A program made the position numbers and the translations under genes. This document shows, one piece after another, positions 49,421 through 63,889 of a DNA stretch of 64,000 nucleotides (its first letter is position 1; each line of letters opens with the position of its first letter). This DNA is from Gorsachius magnificus (taxonomy: Eukaryota; Chordata; Aves; Pelecaniformes; Ardeidae), in contig CM067081.1 of NCBI GenBank assembly GCA_034008185.1, forward strand, positions 84,836,765-84,900,764, written 5' to 3'. The notes beneath the pieces are model-generated. The model made no database searches, was not told the origin of the DNA, and saw nothing but the letters and a program-made list of their open reading frames with translations.

Positions 49421-52400
49421 CCAAAGGAAGACCACCTTCACCCAGGACCCTCGGTGCTGCTGAAGACCCAGAGCCCATGCAATAGCCATGTCCTTGCATC
49501 CGCCCCTTCACCTCCCGGCAGCAGTCTCGGCTGATCCCCCCCATGCCAGTGCTGCCTCCAGGCAGCGGGGCAAGGGGACTTGCAGGAGCCCCTGGAAACC
49601 TGCTTTTTCACCCAGTGCTCTGCCTTGGAAACTCCCTGTGCAGAACCAACACCACTGAAGGGGGAGGGGGGTGAGGTCTTCCTTACCACCCACCCACGCC
49701 CCTGCCATGGTGAAAGGAAGAGAAGAGAAGGGCACCACGGCTGGGAGGTGCTTCTCTTTATGAAACGTACTATTTTACGTGGATCAGAGGGTGCATTTAA
49801 GGAATCCTGTGTCCATCTCACAAGGGCCACAGTAAGCAAGGGGAAGCATTAAGGATTTGTCCCTGACTTGTGGTGGGAAACACCTGGAGATACAGCTGAT
49901 GATGCTCCCAGTGCTGGCAGATCTGCAGCAGTCCTGGCCACCACTTTTTTCCCTGTTTTCTTCTGAGGTAGAGTGAAACTCTGCTGGGAAGCACTGTGTG
50001 TTTTGTTTGCAATGTATTCACCAGTGACTACCGAGAGGAACATGGGGAATTTCCTCCCTCTTGGAGAAATTAAGGTCCGGGTGGGAAAAGGCCAAAAAAG
50101 AGAACTGAAAAAAATCTTATTGTCTGGTTGCTAATTTTTTTTTGCAAAAAAAGGGTCTTCTTTAACACAGTGTCCACAGTTCAGTCACCAACACAGAGGC
50201 ATCTAGTGCCTTTCGAAGTGTCCAACAGATCTCCCCAGCAGACAGGTGCTGCTCCACAAGGGTACAGCCATCCATGGCTGTATATTCTCCAGTCCCACAC
50301 AGATGTCTCAACTATCAAAAGCAGCAAAAATTACACCATGTTCAGGCAACTCAATCAATTGCTATGTATCTGCTTGCATGTCTGGACAAAAAAAAAATCC
50401 TACAAGACACCAATTAATATCAAATAAATATCGTTGTGCTTTTGCAGGCCAGACAGATTTCTATTGCCTCATGTTATGCAGATTTACACTTCCTGAAGAT
50501 CTGGGGGTACAAGAAGAATGATTTCCTGACCTTGTGCCATAATAAAGGAATTCACTATTAACTGAATCTGTATGTTCCCATTTAAATCACTCTCTGGCCT
50601 AAGTACCTTTTGGGTTTATGAATCACTTCATAAGCTCTGAATATAGTTAATTATGTCAAAGAGTGATAACCAAATCCAAAACTGACTTCCATGAAAGTTT
50701 TACTGAAGGAACCGGGTGGAAAACTGAAATTTTGCTGTTCATTTGAGCCAGCATCTCATTATCATCTGTTCTTCCAAGTATGCTTCTGCCAGCTCCTTGT
50801 CATTTATGTAACTATGTAAGGATGGATGTACAGCCTTCCTAATCTTCTTCTGTAGTCGGACTCTGGGATTGTCAATGCAGGTAAATACAAAGGGCCAGGA
50901 AGGAAGTTCACACACTGAATCTCTGAGCATCTACAACTTCCCTCATTCCTTGATGTGTTTCTGATTGCTTCAACTAATTCTCTCTAGGATATCACCCATG
51001 CTTAACCCAGAAGGTAGCAGAATAGCTCTCTCCAACAGATGTTCCACTTTAGGACATGTATCTTCCACCTCATTATATGGAAACATCACTTTGATGGTCT
51101 AAACCACCGCCATCCTGTTGTCTTAGAAACGGGAAGTGAAAGAAGGCACAGAAGAGTAAACCCAGCTTTGGGGCAGAGGAGCATCCACATGGGCCCAACA
51201 GAAACCCAGGGCCAAGTGCTGTGTGGCTTAGACATCACCAATCTGTACTAATGGTGGGAGCAATACAGACATGAACCAGCCTGCACCAGCTGGCCATGCA
51301 GCCAGGGAAATCCCTTACCTGGCCTTGTAACCAGGGAAGGTTATCTGCCCTCCTAGAGACAACTAAGGACAACAAAGTCTTTAGTTTAGGTGGCACTGTG
51401 CACCCAAAAAAAGCCAACTGAAATTGTGTCTTGCTAGGTAATAGTGACTGTAGCATGGATTTGTGGATCCCATCCAAAGGGGTTAGAGGGAAGTTACAGA
51501 CCACGTGGGTTGTTCATTTCCTGCTCCTGTCCTTATAACACTTTGAGTCCCAGGGAATTCCTGCAGGCAGGCCAATGGCAAGAAAATCCCCATTATACGC
51601 GTAATGGGAAGTCCCACCGACCAACCCTTTGAGATACCTCAATATAAATTGTGAGGGCAACAGGGAGGGATAATTCCTCTCAGTGTTCCTTAGCAGTTAT
51701 GCATTCTTTCATAATGAAGGAAAACCATATAATTTCTCTCAGCAGATAACCCAAAATGTTTCTGATAATCTGTATGGTGAAAAATACTTACTAACATGCA
51801 GAAATTGCAATGTATAAAATTACAGCTTTTAATTGAAAACTGGCATTGATACAAGTACGTTGCTGGAAAGGGAAATACAGTTTGTGACACTTGCAGTGCG
51901 GAGCTCCATAGTGGGCTGTTATTTACTGTTGTTTTTATACATACAAAGCATATACCCATTAGCAAGCCACTTCAGTAAATTAGTAGGGTACAACTGTAGT
52001 TAACAATTATTGCAACTGAGCCCATACTGAATACAGGCGCTTCTGATCTGCACTCAGGCATAACAGGCTTTCCCCTTTAAGGCTGCCACTTGTGCTTACA
52101 TGTGAAAAAATGGACCCTCTTTTTTATGATTCGCCTTTCTACATTATCTGCAGAATACAAGAATAGCAGCAGGGCTGAAACCCTCCAGCATGACTCAGAG
52201 AGCTAAGAAAAGCCGCCAGCCACCCTTCTGATGCAATGATAACTCCCATGCAGAGCTGCTAACTGCTTCGCTGCAAAAAAGCCTCCCCCATGCCAATACA
52301 TCTCTGCTCACTGTCTCCCTATCACGGCTTCCATACGTATATATGTACATGTGGTGGGGGTGAGTGTGGCACAAAAAAAGTGGCCTCAGTGAGGTCAATT

Positions 52401-53289
52401 GTAATTCTCCTGGTGAGTTAAATAGGGGCAAGAGTTTGTCTCAGGTCTCGAAGTCAATATGTCTCTGTAAAACTACATCTAAACTGTGGGCCTGAGCATA
52501 GCGTGGGGCATTTGCATTTTGGTTTCCCTGAGGGAACCCCAAGAAAGTCAGTGTGTCAAAAGTTTGACATAGTCTCCATACATCACTAGCCCCCTGGCTG
52601 AGGCATGAAGAACGTGCCCCCTCTAGGCTGCTGTGATCCACGGCCAGCCTGCCTTCCCTGGGCACTGCAGCCCAGCCTTTAACCAGATTTGCTGTTCCAG
52701 TAGGCACAGGATACCCCAGCATCAGCTCACCTTGTAACCCCGTTTATTGCTAGACCCATCTTAAGGGAAAAGCAAAATCATATTTATTGTCACAGAAGAC
52801 AGGGGTAATATAATTCATTTATGGAACTGGGAACAAAGTTACAAAAACAAAAAAAAGAAAAGGAAAACTAATGATAACAGCCACCTGAAGTATTTCTCTG
52901 TCCTCATCTGCTCTGTCAGGAGTCACTTGCAGATGTTGCTGCCATGGATAAATTCTCACAAGCAAATACCCATCAGATTGTTATCTGGAGACCCTCTGCT
53001 CACAGCCCCCTGTTTACATGCTTTCTTAAAACCAAAAATCTCTAAATAGTAATGAACCTTCAAAATTTGCTCCATCTCTTCAGTATTCCCCTTTTCAGCT
53101 ATTAATGTCGGAGTTTGCATTCTGTTTCAGCTTCATTTCTTTTTTCCCCTCCTGCCAGCTGGTACAGACACCGATTTGGTGTGTCACTAGTGCTGTGCCT
53201 GCTGCCTGGAGCAGCTAGCCAGGTCCCAGCTGATGTTTAACCCCTGCGGTATGTGCAGCAAAGTAGCTCGTTTTACTAAACTTTCACAT
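49421..53289. other. Unique non-coding DNA
   Basis: No gene or known repeat is recognised. A GC-richer part at 49.4-49.8 kb is open on both strands for up to 133 codons without domains. The rest is AT-rich. Confidence 0.45.
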
Positions 53290-53499
53290 TTCACTGAAAG
53301 GATTGTCAGGCTCTGGAATGGGCTGCCCAGGGAGGTGGTCGAGTCCTCATCCCTGGAGGTATTTAAAAGACGGGCAGACAAGGTGCTTAGGGACAAGGTT
53401 TAGTGGTGGGATGGCAGGGTTAGGTTAAAGGTTGGACTCGATGATCTTAAAGGTCTTTTCCAACTGAAGTGATTCTAAGATTCTATGATTCTATGATTT
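53290..53499 (+). mobile_element. CR1 LINE, very short 3' end
   Basis: Only about 210 bases of a CR1 are present, on the plus strand. The last ~36 codons of ORF2 (from the [17 protein letters not shown] segment) end at TAG 53400-53402. The 3' UTR with GATGATCTTAAAGGTC follows, then octamers ending ATTCTATGATTCTATGATT. Sequence is close to the copies at 33.5 and 40.7 kb. Extreme 5' truncation is typical of CR1. Confidence 0.95.
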
Positions 53500-56400
53500 C
53501 CACTATGTGTCTCCATCGCCGGTTCAGCCCATCCCATGTTTTGTCACAAAACTTCAAACATTATATATTTACTGTTCCTTAAGATATAGTAGCACCTCAC
53601 TGACACCCAGTTCAGCAGGTCTTCTCCCCAGATAACAGCACCCAAGCACGCTCCATAACAGGGACAGACAGCAGAGCGGAGGCGAGAGCTACGAGCCTGT
53701 CGTCTCGGGCTCGATGCAATCTGCTGTGGGTAAGCACTTTGCTCAGGGTGAGGCTGAAGAGGCTCAGAGCGGTGGAAACAAGCCCAGAAAAAACGGGCTT
53801 GCACTTGGCCATGTGCGCTCACGTTCATTGCCAGGTGCCCTCTGGGAAATCCAGCCCTGAAAATTGGGAGCTTTAGCTCAGAGAGGCTTAATATCCGCTT
53901 TCCAGTATTCCGAGTGAAATCTTGGCCTCAGGCACCCAGTGGGACTGTAGGAGATCTCATTGCCTCTCCATGCTCAAGGATAAACCACTGTCATTCTGAT
54001 TCAGCAACCCTTCAGTGATGCTCGTGCAGCCTGGCCATGGGGCAGCACCCAGCACCCTCCCCTCCGCACTGGTTTTCTGTTCACAGCGTAAAAACAAAAC
54101 CCATTACTGACCAGCAAAACATAGCAGATCAAAAGCCAACCCTTACTGCAGGGAGCGTGCGTTTCTCTAATTAGGGCACCTTCCCGATATCTCTGTTTTT
54201 AACTGCTATGGCAACCGGCGGTATGAACATTAACAAATCGAACAGAATGGGAGGGGAGGCCCTGAAACAAGGAGAAAGACCACCTTACACGAGTGGACTG
54301 TGCAAAATGATGCAATCGCCAGTGAGTCTGGAATTGATTTAATAAGTGATATGCAACGGGTGCAAATTTCTTGTGCCTAGAAAATAGGGTAAGAGGTATA
54401 AAGACTTATCAGCTGAATCCTGCTAAGTTGTATCCCATATCATTATCCTGACATCTTGGAGTGCAGATGCCTTGGTTGAAGTAACCAGCATTTGTTATCT
54501 CCAACAAACCTGAGCAACTACTCTTCAGTGTAAAAATGTCTTTAAAGCAAATGCAGGGCAGTGCAACAGTGCTCAAGCGGTTTCTGTTTCGCACGGCTGC
54601 AGTGCTTTCCTGAAGGAGCTGTAATGTCTGGCTGCACCCAACCGCCAGCACCAGCACCTCATGCGCTCCAAAGAGCAGAGGGCAAACAGGGGTGCTATGA
54701 AAGTCCTTCTAAAGCAGGACAGGCAAGCAGGAGAAAATGAAATGCAGCTTTTGTTCTGCACTTACCGACAAATGTAGCTACAAAAATCAAGATCATGCGA
54801 GGCAAGCGTGTTTCAAGAGAAAGGGACGGTAACATGAGATAACATACTGGAACAATATACTTACGCCATGACATGTGGTTCCTATTCTCCTTACTCCTTC
54901 TCATTGCTAGGTGGGAATCCAGTCCACTTTTATCCCCCTTTACAGGCAAGCCCCTATTTTTGCACTGTGTTGGGACTACCACAAAATACATGGAAATAAG
55001 AGTTTGTGAGGGGACAACCCCAGTTATTTCTTACCTCACTCCACTGACTGCAGAGCCAGTTTTTCTGACTTTCTCTTCTTAAGTTCTTTTTAACATGGAT
55101 GTACATTAAATTCATATACATACAGAGCATGACATAAGCAAATTAAGAAAAGGCTTTCTTCTAGAAGATCGCCAAGAAAATAAACACCGAATTATTACTA
55201 GTGAGGATTCTTAAACACCAGAGTGCTGCTCACTCACTACTGTTGCTTGTTATGCAGCTATTTATAGTTATATAAATATAACTAACTAGTTACACTAGTT
55301 ACTAGGAGCCATAAAACCAGCCATTGTGTGAACTGGTATCAAACCCCATCAGACTGACTCTCCATCAAGTAGTCTTCTCGGAAAACCTTCAAGGGCCAAG
55401 ACACACTTACTCCTCAATAGGTGATATTCCCTCCTCTCAGACGTCAAAAAGAAAACTAGCAAGGTCTCTGACACAGGTCTGTGTGCTCCTGAGGCAGCCG
55501 AGCTCAGTCTTGACAGATTTTGCAGATGCCAACAATAATTAGTCCGTTAATTACCATATTGAAAAGAATACAGATTAACTTGAAAAATTCCAGAAAGCAA
55601 AAAAACCCAAAACATTAGCTTGGAGCTGAACTCAGTCTGTCCAACAGTGTCAGAGGCTGTAAGGACCTCCTAGGTGTTCACCTGCCTCTCGGGGGTTGCA
55701 GGACCATGGCTAAAAACGCGCTGCCACATCCCTTGCAGCACTGCCATCCCCCAAGTGCACCCATCACCGGGGCTCTGCTCACTGCTCTTTGCTCTCTGCT
55801 CACTAGAGCTCCACAAACCCCTCATGAGCCATCAAAGCAGAACTTTAATTGCTCTTTGAGCAACTTATTATAACTTTAGCTCGAGTTGGAAATAAGGAGT
55901 GAGCAGTGGTTTTAGTAGAAATGTTCCCTGGGCTATGCAGCAACTCAGTAACAGTATAAATGTTCCCAACAAGGTGAAGATGTCTGTAATCTACTTCATT
56001 GGTTTCAACATTGAAATCTGGTCTCACCCAGCAGACACGTTAAGTCTGTACAGTGCTGAAAGAATTAATATTTAGTGTACTGTTTAGAAAGGGAGAAGTT
56101 TTGCTGGTTAGAGGCTTAAATTCATACAGCATATCTATGAAAGACAAAGCTCAAATACTTATGGATTGAAACATGTTCGGTTTGCTTTTCCAAGGGTATG
56201 AATTCCATGCTCAAGCAGTTCACTATACATACAGTTTTCTAAATCCCTTTTAACAGACATAAACAACCTTATTTTTAGATTGCAGTGTTCCAAGTTCTAT
56301 CAGCAGAATACTGTGTCTCATATGCCAAACTCCAAACTCCAAACACAAATACATGCTGAAAATAAACCCTGCTTACTTTGCTAGCTCTACTTACTGGGAC

Positions 56401-59400
56401 ATTCTTGCCTGGTTTTCAACTCTAAGCACTGCTGCATATTTATGGATTTGAATATATACAGCATGAAAAGGAAGGCAAATGTGTTTTCTAAACCCCTTCC
56501 ATAAAGACCACTCCAAAACAAAACTTGAGGAAAGGCTGGCCTTGCCTTGGATTTGCCTGTTCATCTGCCGTAACTGTACAGTGGAACAATTTTTTTAAAG
56601 GCAGAAAAGAGATGCTGGACAAAGGGAACGAGCTCCTGCGGGTGACACATGGGGTTTCCTTTCCTTACAGGTGAGGTTAACCAAGTGCTCCGCTACGTTT
56701 CATCCAGTTGCCTCCAGAAGTCTCGGGACTTCTTCCAGAGAGGCTGCTGTGAGGAATGCAGGCAAAAAAAGCAGCGTGTGTCATGCAGGACTGCAAATAC
56801 CAGTAAGCCCAAGCTTTGGGCACCCAAGGAGCAGAACTGTTGTGCAATGGGATCAGCATCTCAGACCAAGACACACTGGGCAGTGAAGTTACCATCGCAG
56901 CTGAGCCCTTGTCCCTGCATCAGTACAGGTTGTCCCGTTGTGGTTCCCTCTCTGAACCAGAAGATATTTTCCCATTTTTCAACTAGCATGAGCTACCTGG
57001 ACCACACCGTACAGCTACCGTGCCTCGCCGTGCTGCAGGCTGCTTCCCTGCTGAGACTTCCCTGGCAGGACTAAGGCATTCTCCCAAATGAGCTCAGTGC
57101 TGAGAAGTGATAGAGCCTGACCCAAGGACTTACATGAAATGCTAAAAGAGTACTTTCTGCTCTGTCTGGTAAAGCATTGTTGTCCAAATGATCTTTTGAA
57201 TCAGTAGGAGGTGCCCGTTTGCCAAGCAGCTGCTGCCGGTGTATAATGTACAGGGAAGAACCTCCTGTGTCCTGCAGGGTGGAGTGACAGCGAGCCCGAA
57301 ATGCTTGAAGATAAAAAAAAAACCTTGGACTTACAGCCAGCTCCAGACTTCTGGAGGTCATGAATTTCAACTCCCGGGAGCTGGGAGATGACTGGAAAGC
57401 AGTCATGAGAAACCTGGTCCCCTAGAGATGACCACTGAAATAACCTTTTGTCAAGCAAGTCATGCATATAGTTTACGCATTCCTGCTTTCATATGCAAAA
57501 GCGTCTACTCCCCAGACATGAGCACCTATAACCTTCCAGGTCTGTACAGATTTAGGAGAAAAGCTTTATCTAGCTGAAGAAGCTAGACCTGCAGCTGAAG
57601 AGGGAGCAACGTACAGGGGAAGAGCAAGGTCAGAAGAATAATATGGGCTTTCCAAATTGTACACATGTCCTGCAGGGCTTTGCAAAGCCTCAGGAGGGGG
57701 AAAGGAGCAGGTCCCCACATTGCCTCACCTCTTACCCTAGGGTTTGCCAGCCAACTAACCTCCAGCAATCTCTGTTCAATTCTGCCGCTTTTTGGCCCTA
57801 ATTCATTATTTTTATGGCAAACTTTGGCTTTGGCAATTATCAATTTCCCCACAGTTCCCCAAACAGTACAGAGGGCCCCTTGGAGATTTCAGGGTACAAG
57901 AGCAGCTGGATACAAGGTTTAGAAGTTAAATAAGGATGGGCAATTTGTGGGAGAATGTGAAGAAGTAACAGTCTTTGGGCCATCAAGGGAAAAGTCTTTC
58001 TTACTCCGCTAGCTCCTTTTCTGATATCAGCAGTCATTCCTGACTGCCCACAAAGTTAATAAAATTACTTTTTGCTCTGCAGTTCACTCACTCTCACGTG
58101 GCAAAGCACTTCATCACGCTGTAGCTATCCCCACCAAGCGAGCGCAGCCCCACACCGGTGGTTCGTGGCCCATTCTCCCCAAGCCCCACAGGCAGGGGTC
58201 CTCTGTCAGAGGAGCAAGGGGAAGGAGAGCAGGGGGCTGAGGGTGGTGGAGGAGCAGCTCTTGCACTGGCTATGTGAGGAGAGATGGGCTCAGGGCAGCC
58301 TCACTGGAACGCAATACTGCGTCAGCAGGGATGGCCAGGAATCCCCCGCTGGAGGAGTTTGGCTCAGAAAAACCATTTGGCTGTTTTATAGACACTAGAC
58401 CCCAGGAAAGGGAGCATTCCTTTAAAAATCCCAAGCCTGCGAGGGGAAACAAGACCTGTCTGCCCGCAGTGCGGGTATGGGGAGGGAGCCTGGCCCTGCG
58501 CTGTGTCCCAGGGGAGGGGAAAAGGGCAGGAACAAGAGCGTCTGAGAGCCCACAGCTTTGCTAATATATATTCCAGTTATGAACTGTCACAGTGATGGCA
58601 GGTATCACCATGATAAAATAGGCCTTTCTCTATAAGGAAGCCAAAAGGGACCGAGAGAACCTTTTTTGCACTCTGTTAAATTCTGCATGCTTTATGGTAA
58701 TTTCTGGTGAATTTTATTTTCTCTGTGGTCAGAATTCTGTAGTTAGTTTGTCTTTCTTTTAAAAAGATAAATTGGCTCCAAAATCCTTCTCAAATATTAT
58801 AATTTTCTATGAAGATTATTTAGGGGCCACCCAAAAAGTCCATAATCACAGAAACTCCAATTACATAAACAGCAGATATGGATAGTTTAGAGGTGTGTAT
58901 CTATGCATAGTGACCTGTATTTTGCAGGTTTCTCAAATCAAAAAATCCATAGGAGGAAATGAAGTAGTTATTTTCTTTACCAAATCCTTTTTTTTCCCCC
59001 ATATCTTCCGGCAAATGGAAATTAAACATCTTAATATACAGCATGTGTTCTAAATAAATCCAGAAATTGACTTATTTCCTACATCTTCAAACTACCACTC
59101 ATTATTGTCAAATCCTGTTACCTCATACCAAATAATTTATTGACTTATAAGCAGCCAAAGGGAATGGATTTAGATAATACCTTGATATATAATTGATGAC
59201 CTCAGTGTTGCAGGTGCCTTCGAGTCAAACAGCTGGACCAAGCTACTCCAGCCTGACTGAAGAGGTTTTTAGTGAAATGTCACAAGAGCACGTGATGAGT
59301 TACTGCCCGTCAACACGGCATATCGGTTGGTGCTCTGACTGAACAACTACATGCTGCCTGCAGCTGCTGGGAGTCCTCCACACTTCCAGCTTTTAACATG

Positions 59401-61846
59401 GTGCATTTTCTGCCCTTCAACATGCAGTAGAAGTGGGTATGCATCCTCTGGACCTCCAGTGTAGCCAAGAAATGGCTGAGCATTTTCAGGTCCAGCTCGT
59501 GGCTCCTGCTCCCTGTGGCACTGGCAGCAGGCTAGGGCAGGGATGCCCTGAGTTGCCAGCGTGCTGGGCTTCATGCGGGAAGAGGAGTTGAGGGGCTTGC
59601 CTAGCACTGGTAGTCCTCACCACGAGTCACTAATTTCTCCATCCTCCTCATTTCTGTGATCAGGAAGAGAGAACCAACGCAACTGAGACATTTCTACCAT
59701 TACTGGCCAAGACCATAGAGGGAAGTATTTTTCCACTTGCAAATCCTGACTGCATTTGCTATTACGTACCATGCCACAGAATGAAAGATACACCCTTGAG
59801 TGACCTAGAAGGGAAAATAGGGTGAAATTTCTTTTTATACTGCAAGAGATCTCTTGTGGAAATCGAGGCCATGACTGTGGATTCAAGTTGTACTGAAAAG
59901 GCCTTTAGCTAGCACATTAGAAACATTTTCTTAACATCAGCAACCACCTTTTCAGTTCCTCTGCCAGTTTCTTTCCTATGGAGCCTGAAATTTAGCTACT
60001 ACAGAGCAACACAGAGACTCTCCCTCACAGCTGCAAGCTGGTTTGGTTTTTATTTATACTTAAGCCCTATTGTCAGTAGTCATAGAGAGAAAAAGGCACA
60101 TTTTCTTTTGCCAGGCCAAGGGCGCACTGCTGGGTGTGACACAGGCCAGGTGCAGTCCTTTCATAGAGAAACAGATTCAAGCTGGATCAAATGGGGTGAG
60201 GTAAGACACTCCACACCACTTAAGAGTTGGTCACTTTTCATGGATAGGGCAAAGAGGTCACTAAAGGGAAGAAAAAACTCAGCCTTACCCCTGTTGGCTC
60301 ACTTTGGCCTGACTGGTGCCATTTAAAGCAATTGCTCTATATTAGCCCAGGGAAAGTCCATTAAGGTCACCGGGAACTGGTGATTTCATGGTGTCATGGA
60401 TCAGACTCCCATTCATTAAGCTTCAGTGATCTCCACGTGCTCTGTCCTCTCCAAGCAGTGTTTGCTCTCACCCTGCCCTGACCCCTAACAGCCCGAAGTC
60501 AGTAGAAAGCCTCCTGTGGTTACCCATCTTGAAGATGATGTTACATTTCTCTCACTTCCAGTAGCAGAATAAAGCATCTGGGGGTTCTTTGCATTAATAT
60601 CAGTGTGGAAAATGTGAATACATTTTGTCAGCAGCATAGGAGCGAACTCTGACAACGGCTTGGCTTTGATTTGGGGGAGTGATGACTGCATCAGTGAGAG
60701 TAAGCAGATGTTTTAATTTTCATCTGTTGCAAGATTTATTCTGAAGAGTTAGAATATATTCCGATACATGCACACACACCCCTGCCCACAAAATTTGGTC
60801 TGCTTAATTCAAAGCATTTTAGAACACTTTGCTCTTGGGTCTACAAACACTTCATCCCTGAGGGTATCAATTTGTATTATGTAGTATAGAGAATTAAATG
60901 TAAAAATACCTGTACTGGCATTACACGAGAACAGGCACTGTTGCTGAGCAAGAAATTAACTCCCCTTGTAGGAGCAGACAGGGATGTGATTTTTCTCTTG
61001 ATGCCGTATCTGCCTCTTTTTAGGATCCTATGCATCCAATTCACTTGGAGCTGTTTCATTCCAGCAGCGGGTGTCACACAACTCGCCACACAGCTGTTGT
61101 CAATTAATAACAACGGGATGTTATAATAAAACGAATAGCCTATTAGTTCACATCCTGCTTTATTTTCACGCCTCACTCTCGAGAAAACCAATAGGCAGCT
61201 GCTCTGTGACTTTAAACTGGTCCTATTCATTTCCTGCGGGGTGTGCCTGGACACCAAAATGTATTATGCATGCACACCAACACAAAGGAGCCTCGTTCTT
61301 GCTTTGAGTGCGTGAAAATAATACATTGGATCTGATAGCTATATAAATAGTAGTAATTACGCAGAAAACAGCCCATGTTCCCTTGGTAATGACACCTCAT
61401 TAATTTTGCTGAAACCTCCCTAAATTATAGCAATGAATTCTGCTGTCAGGTTTTGGTTTCGGCTTTTTTGTTTGTTTGTTTTTCCCTTTCATGAGCAAAT
61501 TGTGCTATAGAAGGGTAAGACGGGAACATTTCTGCTGGGTTGGAATGGACAAATTGCCCATCGTATGAAACAGCAGTAGGAGACAGGAAGAGTTGTGGTG
61601 GATTGTACACACTAAAGCTGTGCTTGATAACAGCTGTAGAGAAAGTGTTACTTTGACAAAGAAATTCAAGAAGTAGTTCCAGAAGTGGTGGAGCCCAGTT
61701 TCCTATGGACTTGTGTCTTGTGGGTAGCTGAATTGCATGAAAGCTGCAGCATGAACTCACCATGTCAGTAGACACAAGAGAACCCTCTGAGGAGAAAGAA
61801 ATAATTTGGATTTTGAGAAAAATTGCAATTAGCCAGGTTTTTTTTT

Positions 61847-61861
61847 AGTAGTAGTAGTAGT
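61847..61861. repeat. (AGT)5 microsatellite
   Basis: Five AGT units directly follow a T run. It is a simple repeat. Confidence 0.9.
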
Positions 61862-62684
61862 AAATGCCAGATAATCTCCTTAGGAAACAACTGCTGACAG
61901 AGGAGAAGACTCTTCACTTGATACTGACCCTGTGCGTCATGCAGCTGAAAGTCAGCCATGAAACACAAATCACTGCCTTGAAGATAGCCAAAGCATCCCT
62001 TCAGCCTACGTATAGATCCTTTGGCAACTAGTATGATGGAACTAGGCTGGAATATCTTTCTCTCGGTAAGGAAATGAGTGGAAATGGAGTATCTTCGAGG
62101 CCTTCAGCAGCCTGTCAAATATGGTGGAAACTGAACCACAAATTTGAAAGTTATTGAGAAGGGAGCTGATGGTGGACATATCTGTGCAACAATGGAGAAT
62201 GAGCTTAGTTTCTTTGGAAACCAGGCTAATAAAGAGATACGCTTTCATTATTGTCACCTTTCTGGTTCCCAGGGCTAGCTGATAATAGTGTCACCAAGCT
62301 GATGGCTTCACATAAAAGTCTACAGGTATTCCTCTCAACCTCTGTTTTTGGCAGTCCAGGCCTTTAATACATCTATTTCTTTTCAATGGAAAAACTCTAG
62401 AGAAGTAGCCTTCTACTCTCTAAAATTGTGTCACATCACTTTTCACGTGGAAAACTGCTCCAACCCAATGGCTAGCAGGAGTGACTGACATCAGGACAAG
62501 ACACCATTGGCAGGTATGCTTGTGTGCTGAAGTAGGCAATGAAAATGTAGCTCCATATATGTGGCCAGTGTTCATGGTGCAGCCTGGGAGCAGGAGGTCG
62601 CAGAGACTCCTTTTTCCTCATGCATGGAAATTGAGCAAGCAGCTACTCCTCCAGTGATGTTGAACTCAAACAGCCTCAGCACTT

Positions 62685-62716
62685 TTCAAAACATAATTAT
62701 TTCAAAACACAATTAT
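62685..62716. repeat. 16-bp tandem duplication, two copies
   Basis: TTCAAAACATAATTAT (62685-62700) is followed directly by TTCAAAACACAATTAT (62701-62716), with one difference. Local slippage is the likely source. Confidence 0.9.
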
Positions 62717-63889
62717 TTTAGTCCTTATTCCCACTACCAAAAGACTATGAAGAGGCTTCTTCAAAGGCTAAGAAGAGAATCAAAGCTATTTTGATTCCAT
62801 TTACAAAACATTGGCTAGATAACTAACTGCTAATAAATACTCCACAAATCCCAAGGGTGGGTGAAATTTTGTCCCTTATTGCTCTTTGTGAAGTTCTAAA
62901 AAGGGTTTCCTTTGGTTTGCAGTTGGAGGGAGGGGAATTGTTATTGTAGAACCTCCTATACAAATTAATATTAATTAATGGGTTTCTAATGTATTTCAAT
63001 TTATTCTCTGTACTACTGGATGCAGTAATAGGAACTGCTAATTGGGTTGATTCACTGTTATTGCCCTGCTGCACATACAGGGCATATAGATTCAGCTGCC
63101 ACTTCTCAAGTTTGCAACTTCAGTTTGTTATCTGTGTGTTTCTGATTTTTTTTTTTCAATCCTTTGTTAATTTTACTTCATCTAACCTTGTAACTCCTGG
63201 TGAGGAAAGGTGCCAAAGAATCCCAAGAATGAGTTATTTCATGAGTTTCCCTCACTCACAACTGTGTCCCAGCTTTTACCCTGTCCAATTCTCTTATTGA
63301 AAGTGTTGATGAATGCTTTAGTACTGATGTGTGCCATGCTCCTGTGGTCTCCAAGCTGCAGCTATACAATGTCACTGTTTTATTTTATTCTGTTTTATTA
63401 ATTTCTTTCATAAAATGCATGCCTGCTATATGTTTTCCCAAACACTTCTCAAGAAATATGACCATGCTAACGAATCTTGATAGAGCAAATAGTTAATAAA
63501 AGTCTAAAAACAGGTATTAAAATATAATCTGAAAAAAAAAATTAAAACAAAATTTGTATAGATTAAGTAATTGGAATGAGTATGTGGTATTTCTAAAAAG
63601 GCCAGTGAGAAGGCTGGAGAACACTAGGGAAATCCCTGGGCCAGTTCTCTTTCCTATTGCACTGCTAGAAGTGTACTGTTTATTATAGCCAACACACTTG
63701 TAGACCCAGGTCATTGCTTTCAAACTCAGTTAGTCTGACATTTAGAAATACTGAGTATATACAGGCTGTCAACTAGACGTAAGAGTTCTTAGTGACTGTA
63801 AAAACCAGTGTTATCAAAATTAAATCCCCAAATGGGAAAAATATCAGTCAATGCCTTTCTTACTAGCTGTTTCAAATTATTCTCCTATT

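Larger units (their letters stand above)
53500..63889. other. Long unique non-coding stretch
   Basis: About 10 kb with no recognised gene or interspersed repeat. It contains an (AGT)5 microsatellite (61847-61861) and a 16-bp tandem duplication (62685-62716). The AT-rich part 60860-61440 might include conserved regulatory DNA, by appearance only. Frames up to 141 codons (56649-57074) have no visible domain. Confidence 0.45.

Noticed and set aside
56649..57074. Plus-strand open frame of 141 codons, Ser/Cys/Lys-rich
   Set aside because: Composition looks random and other frames overlap it. I recognise no homologue.
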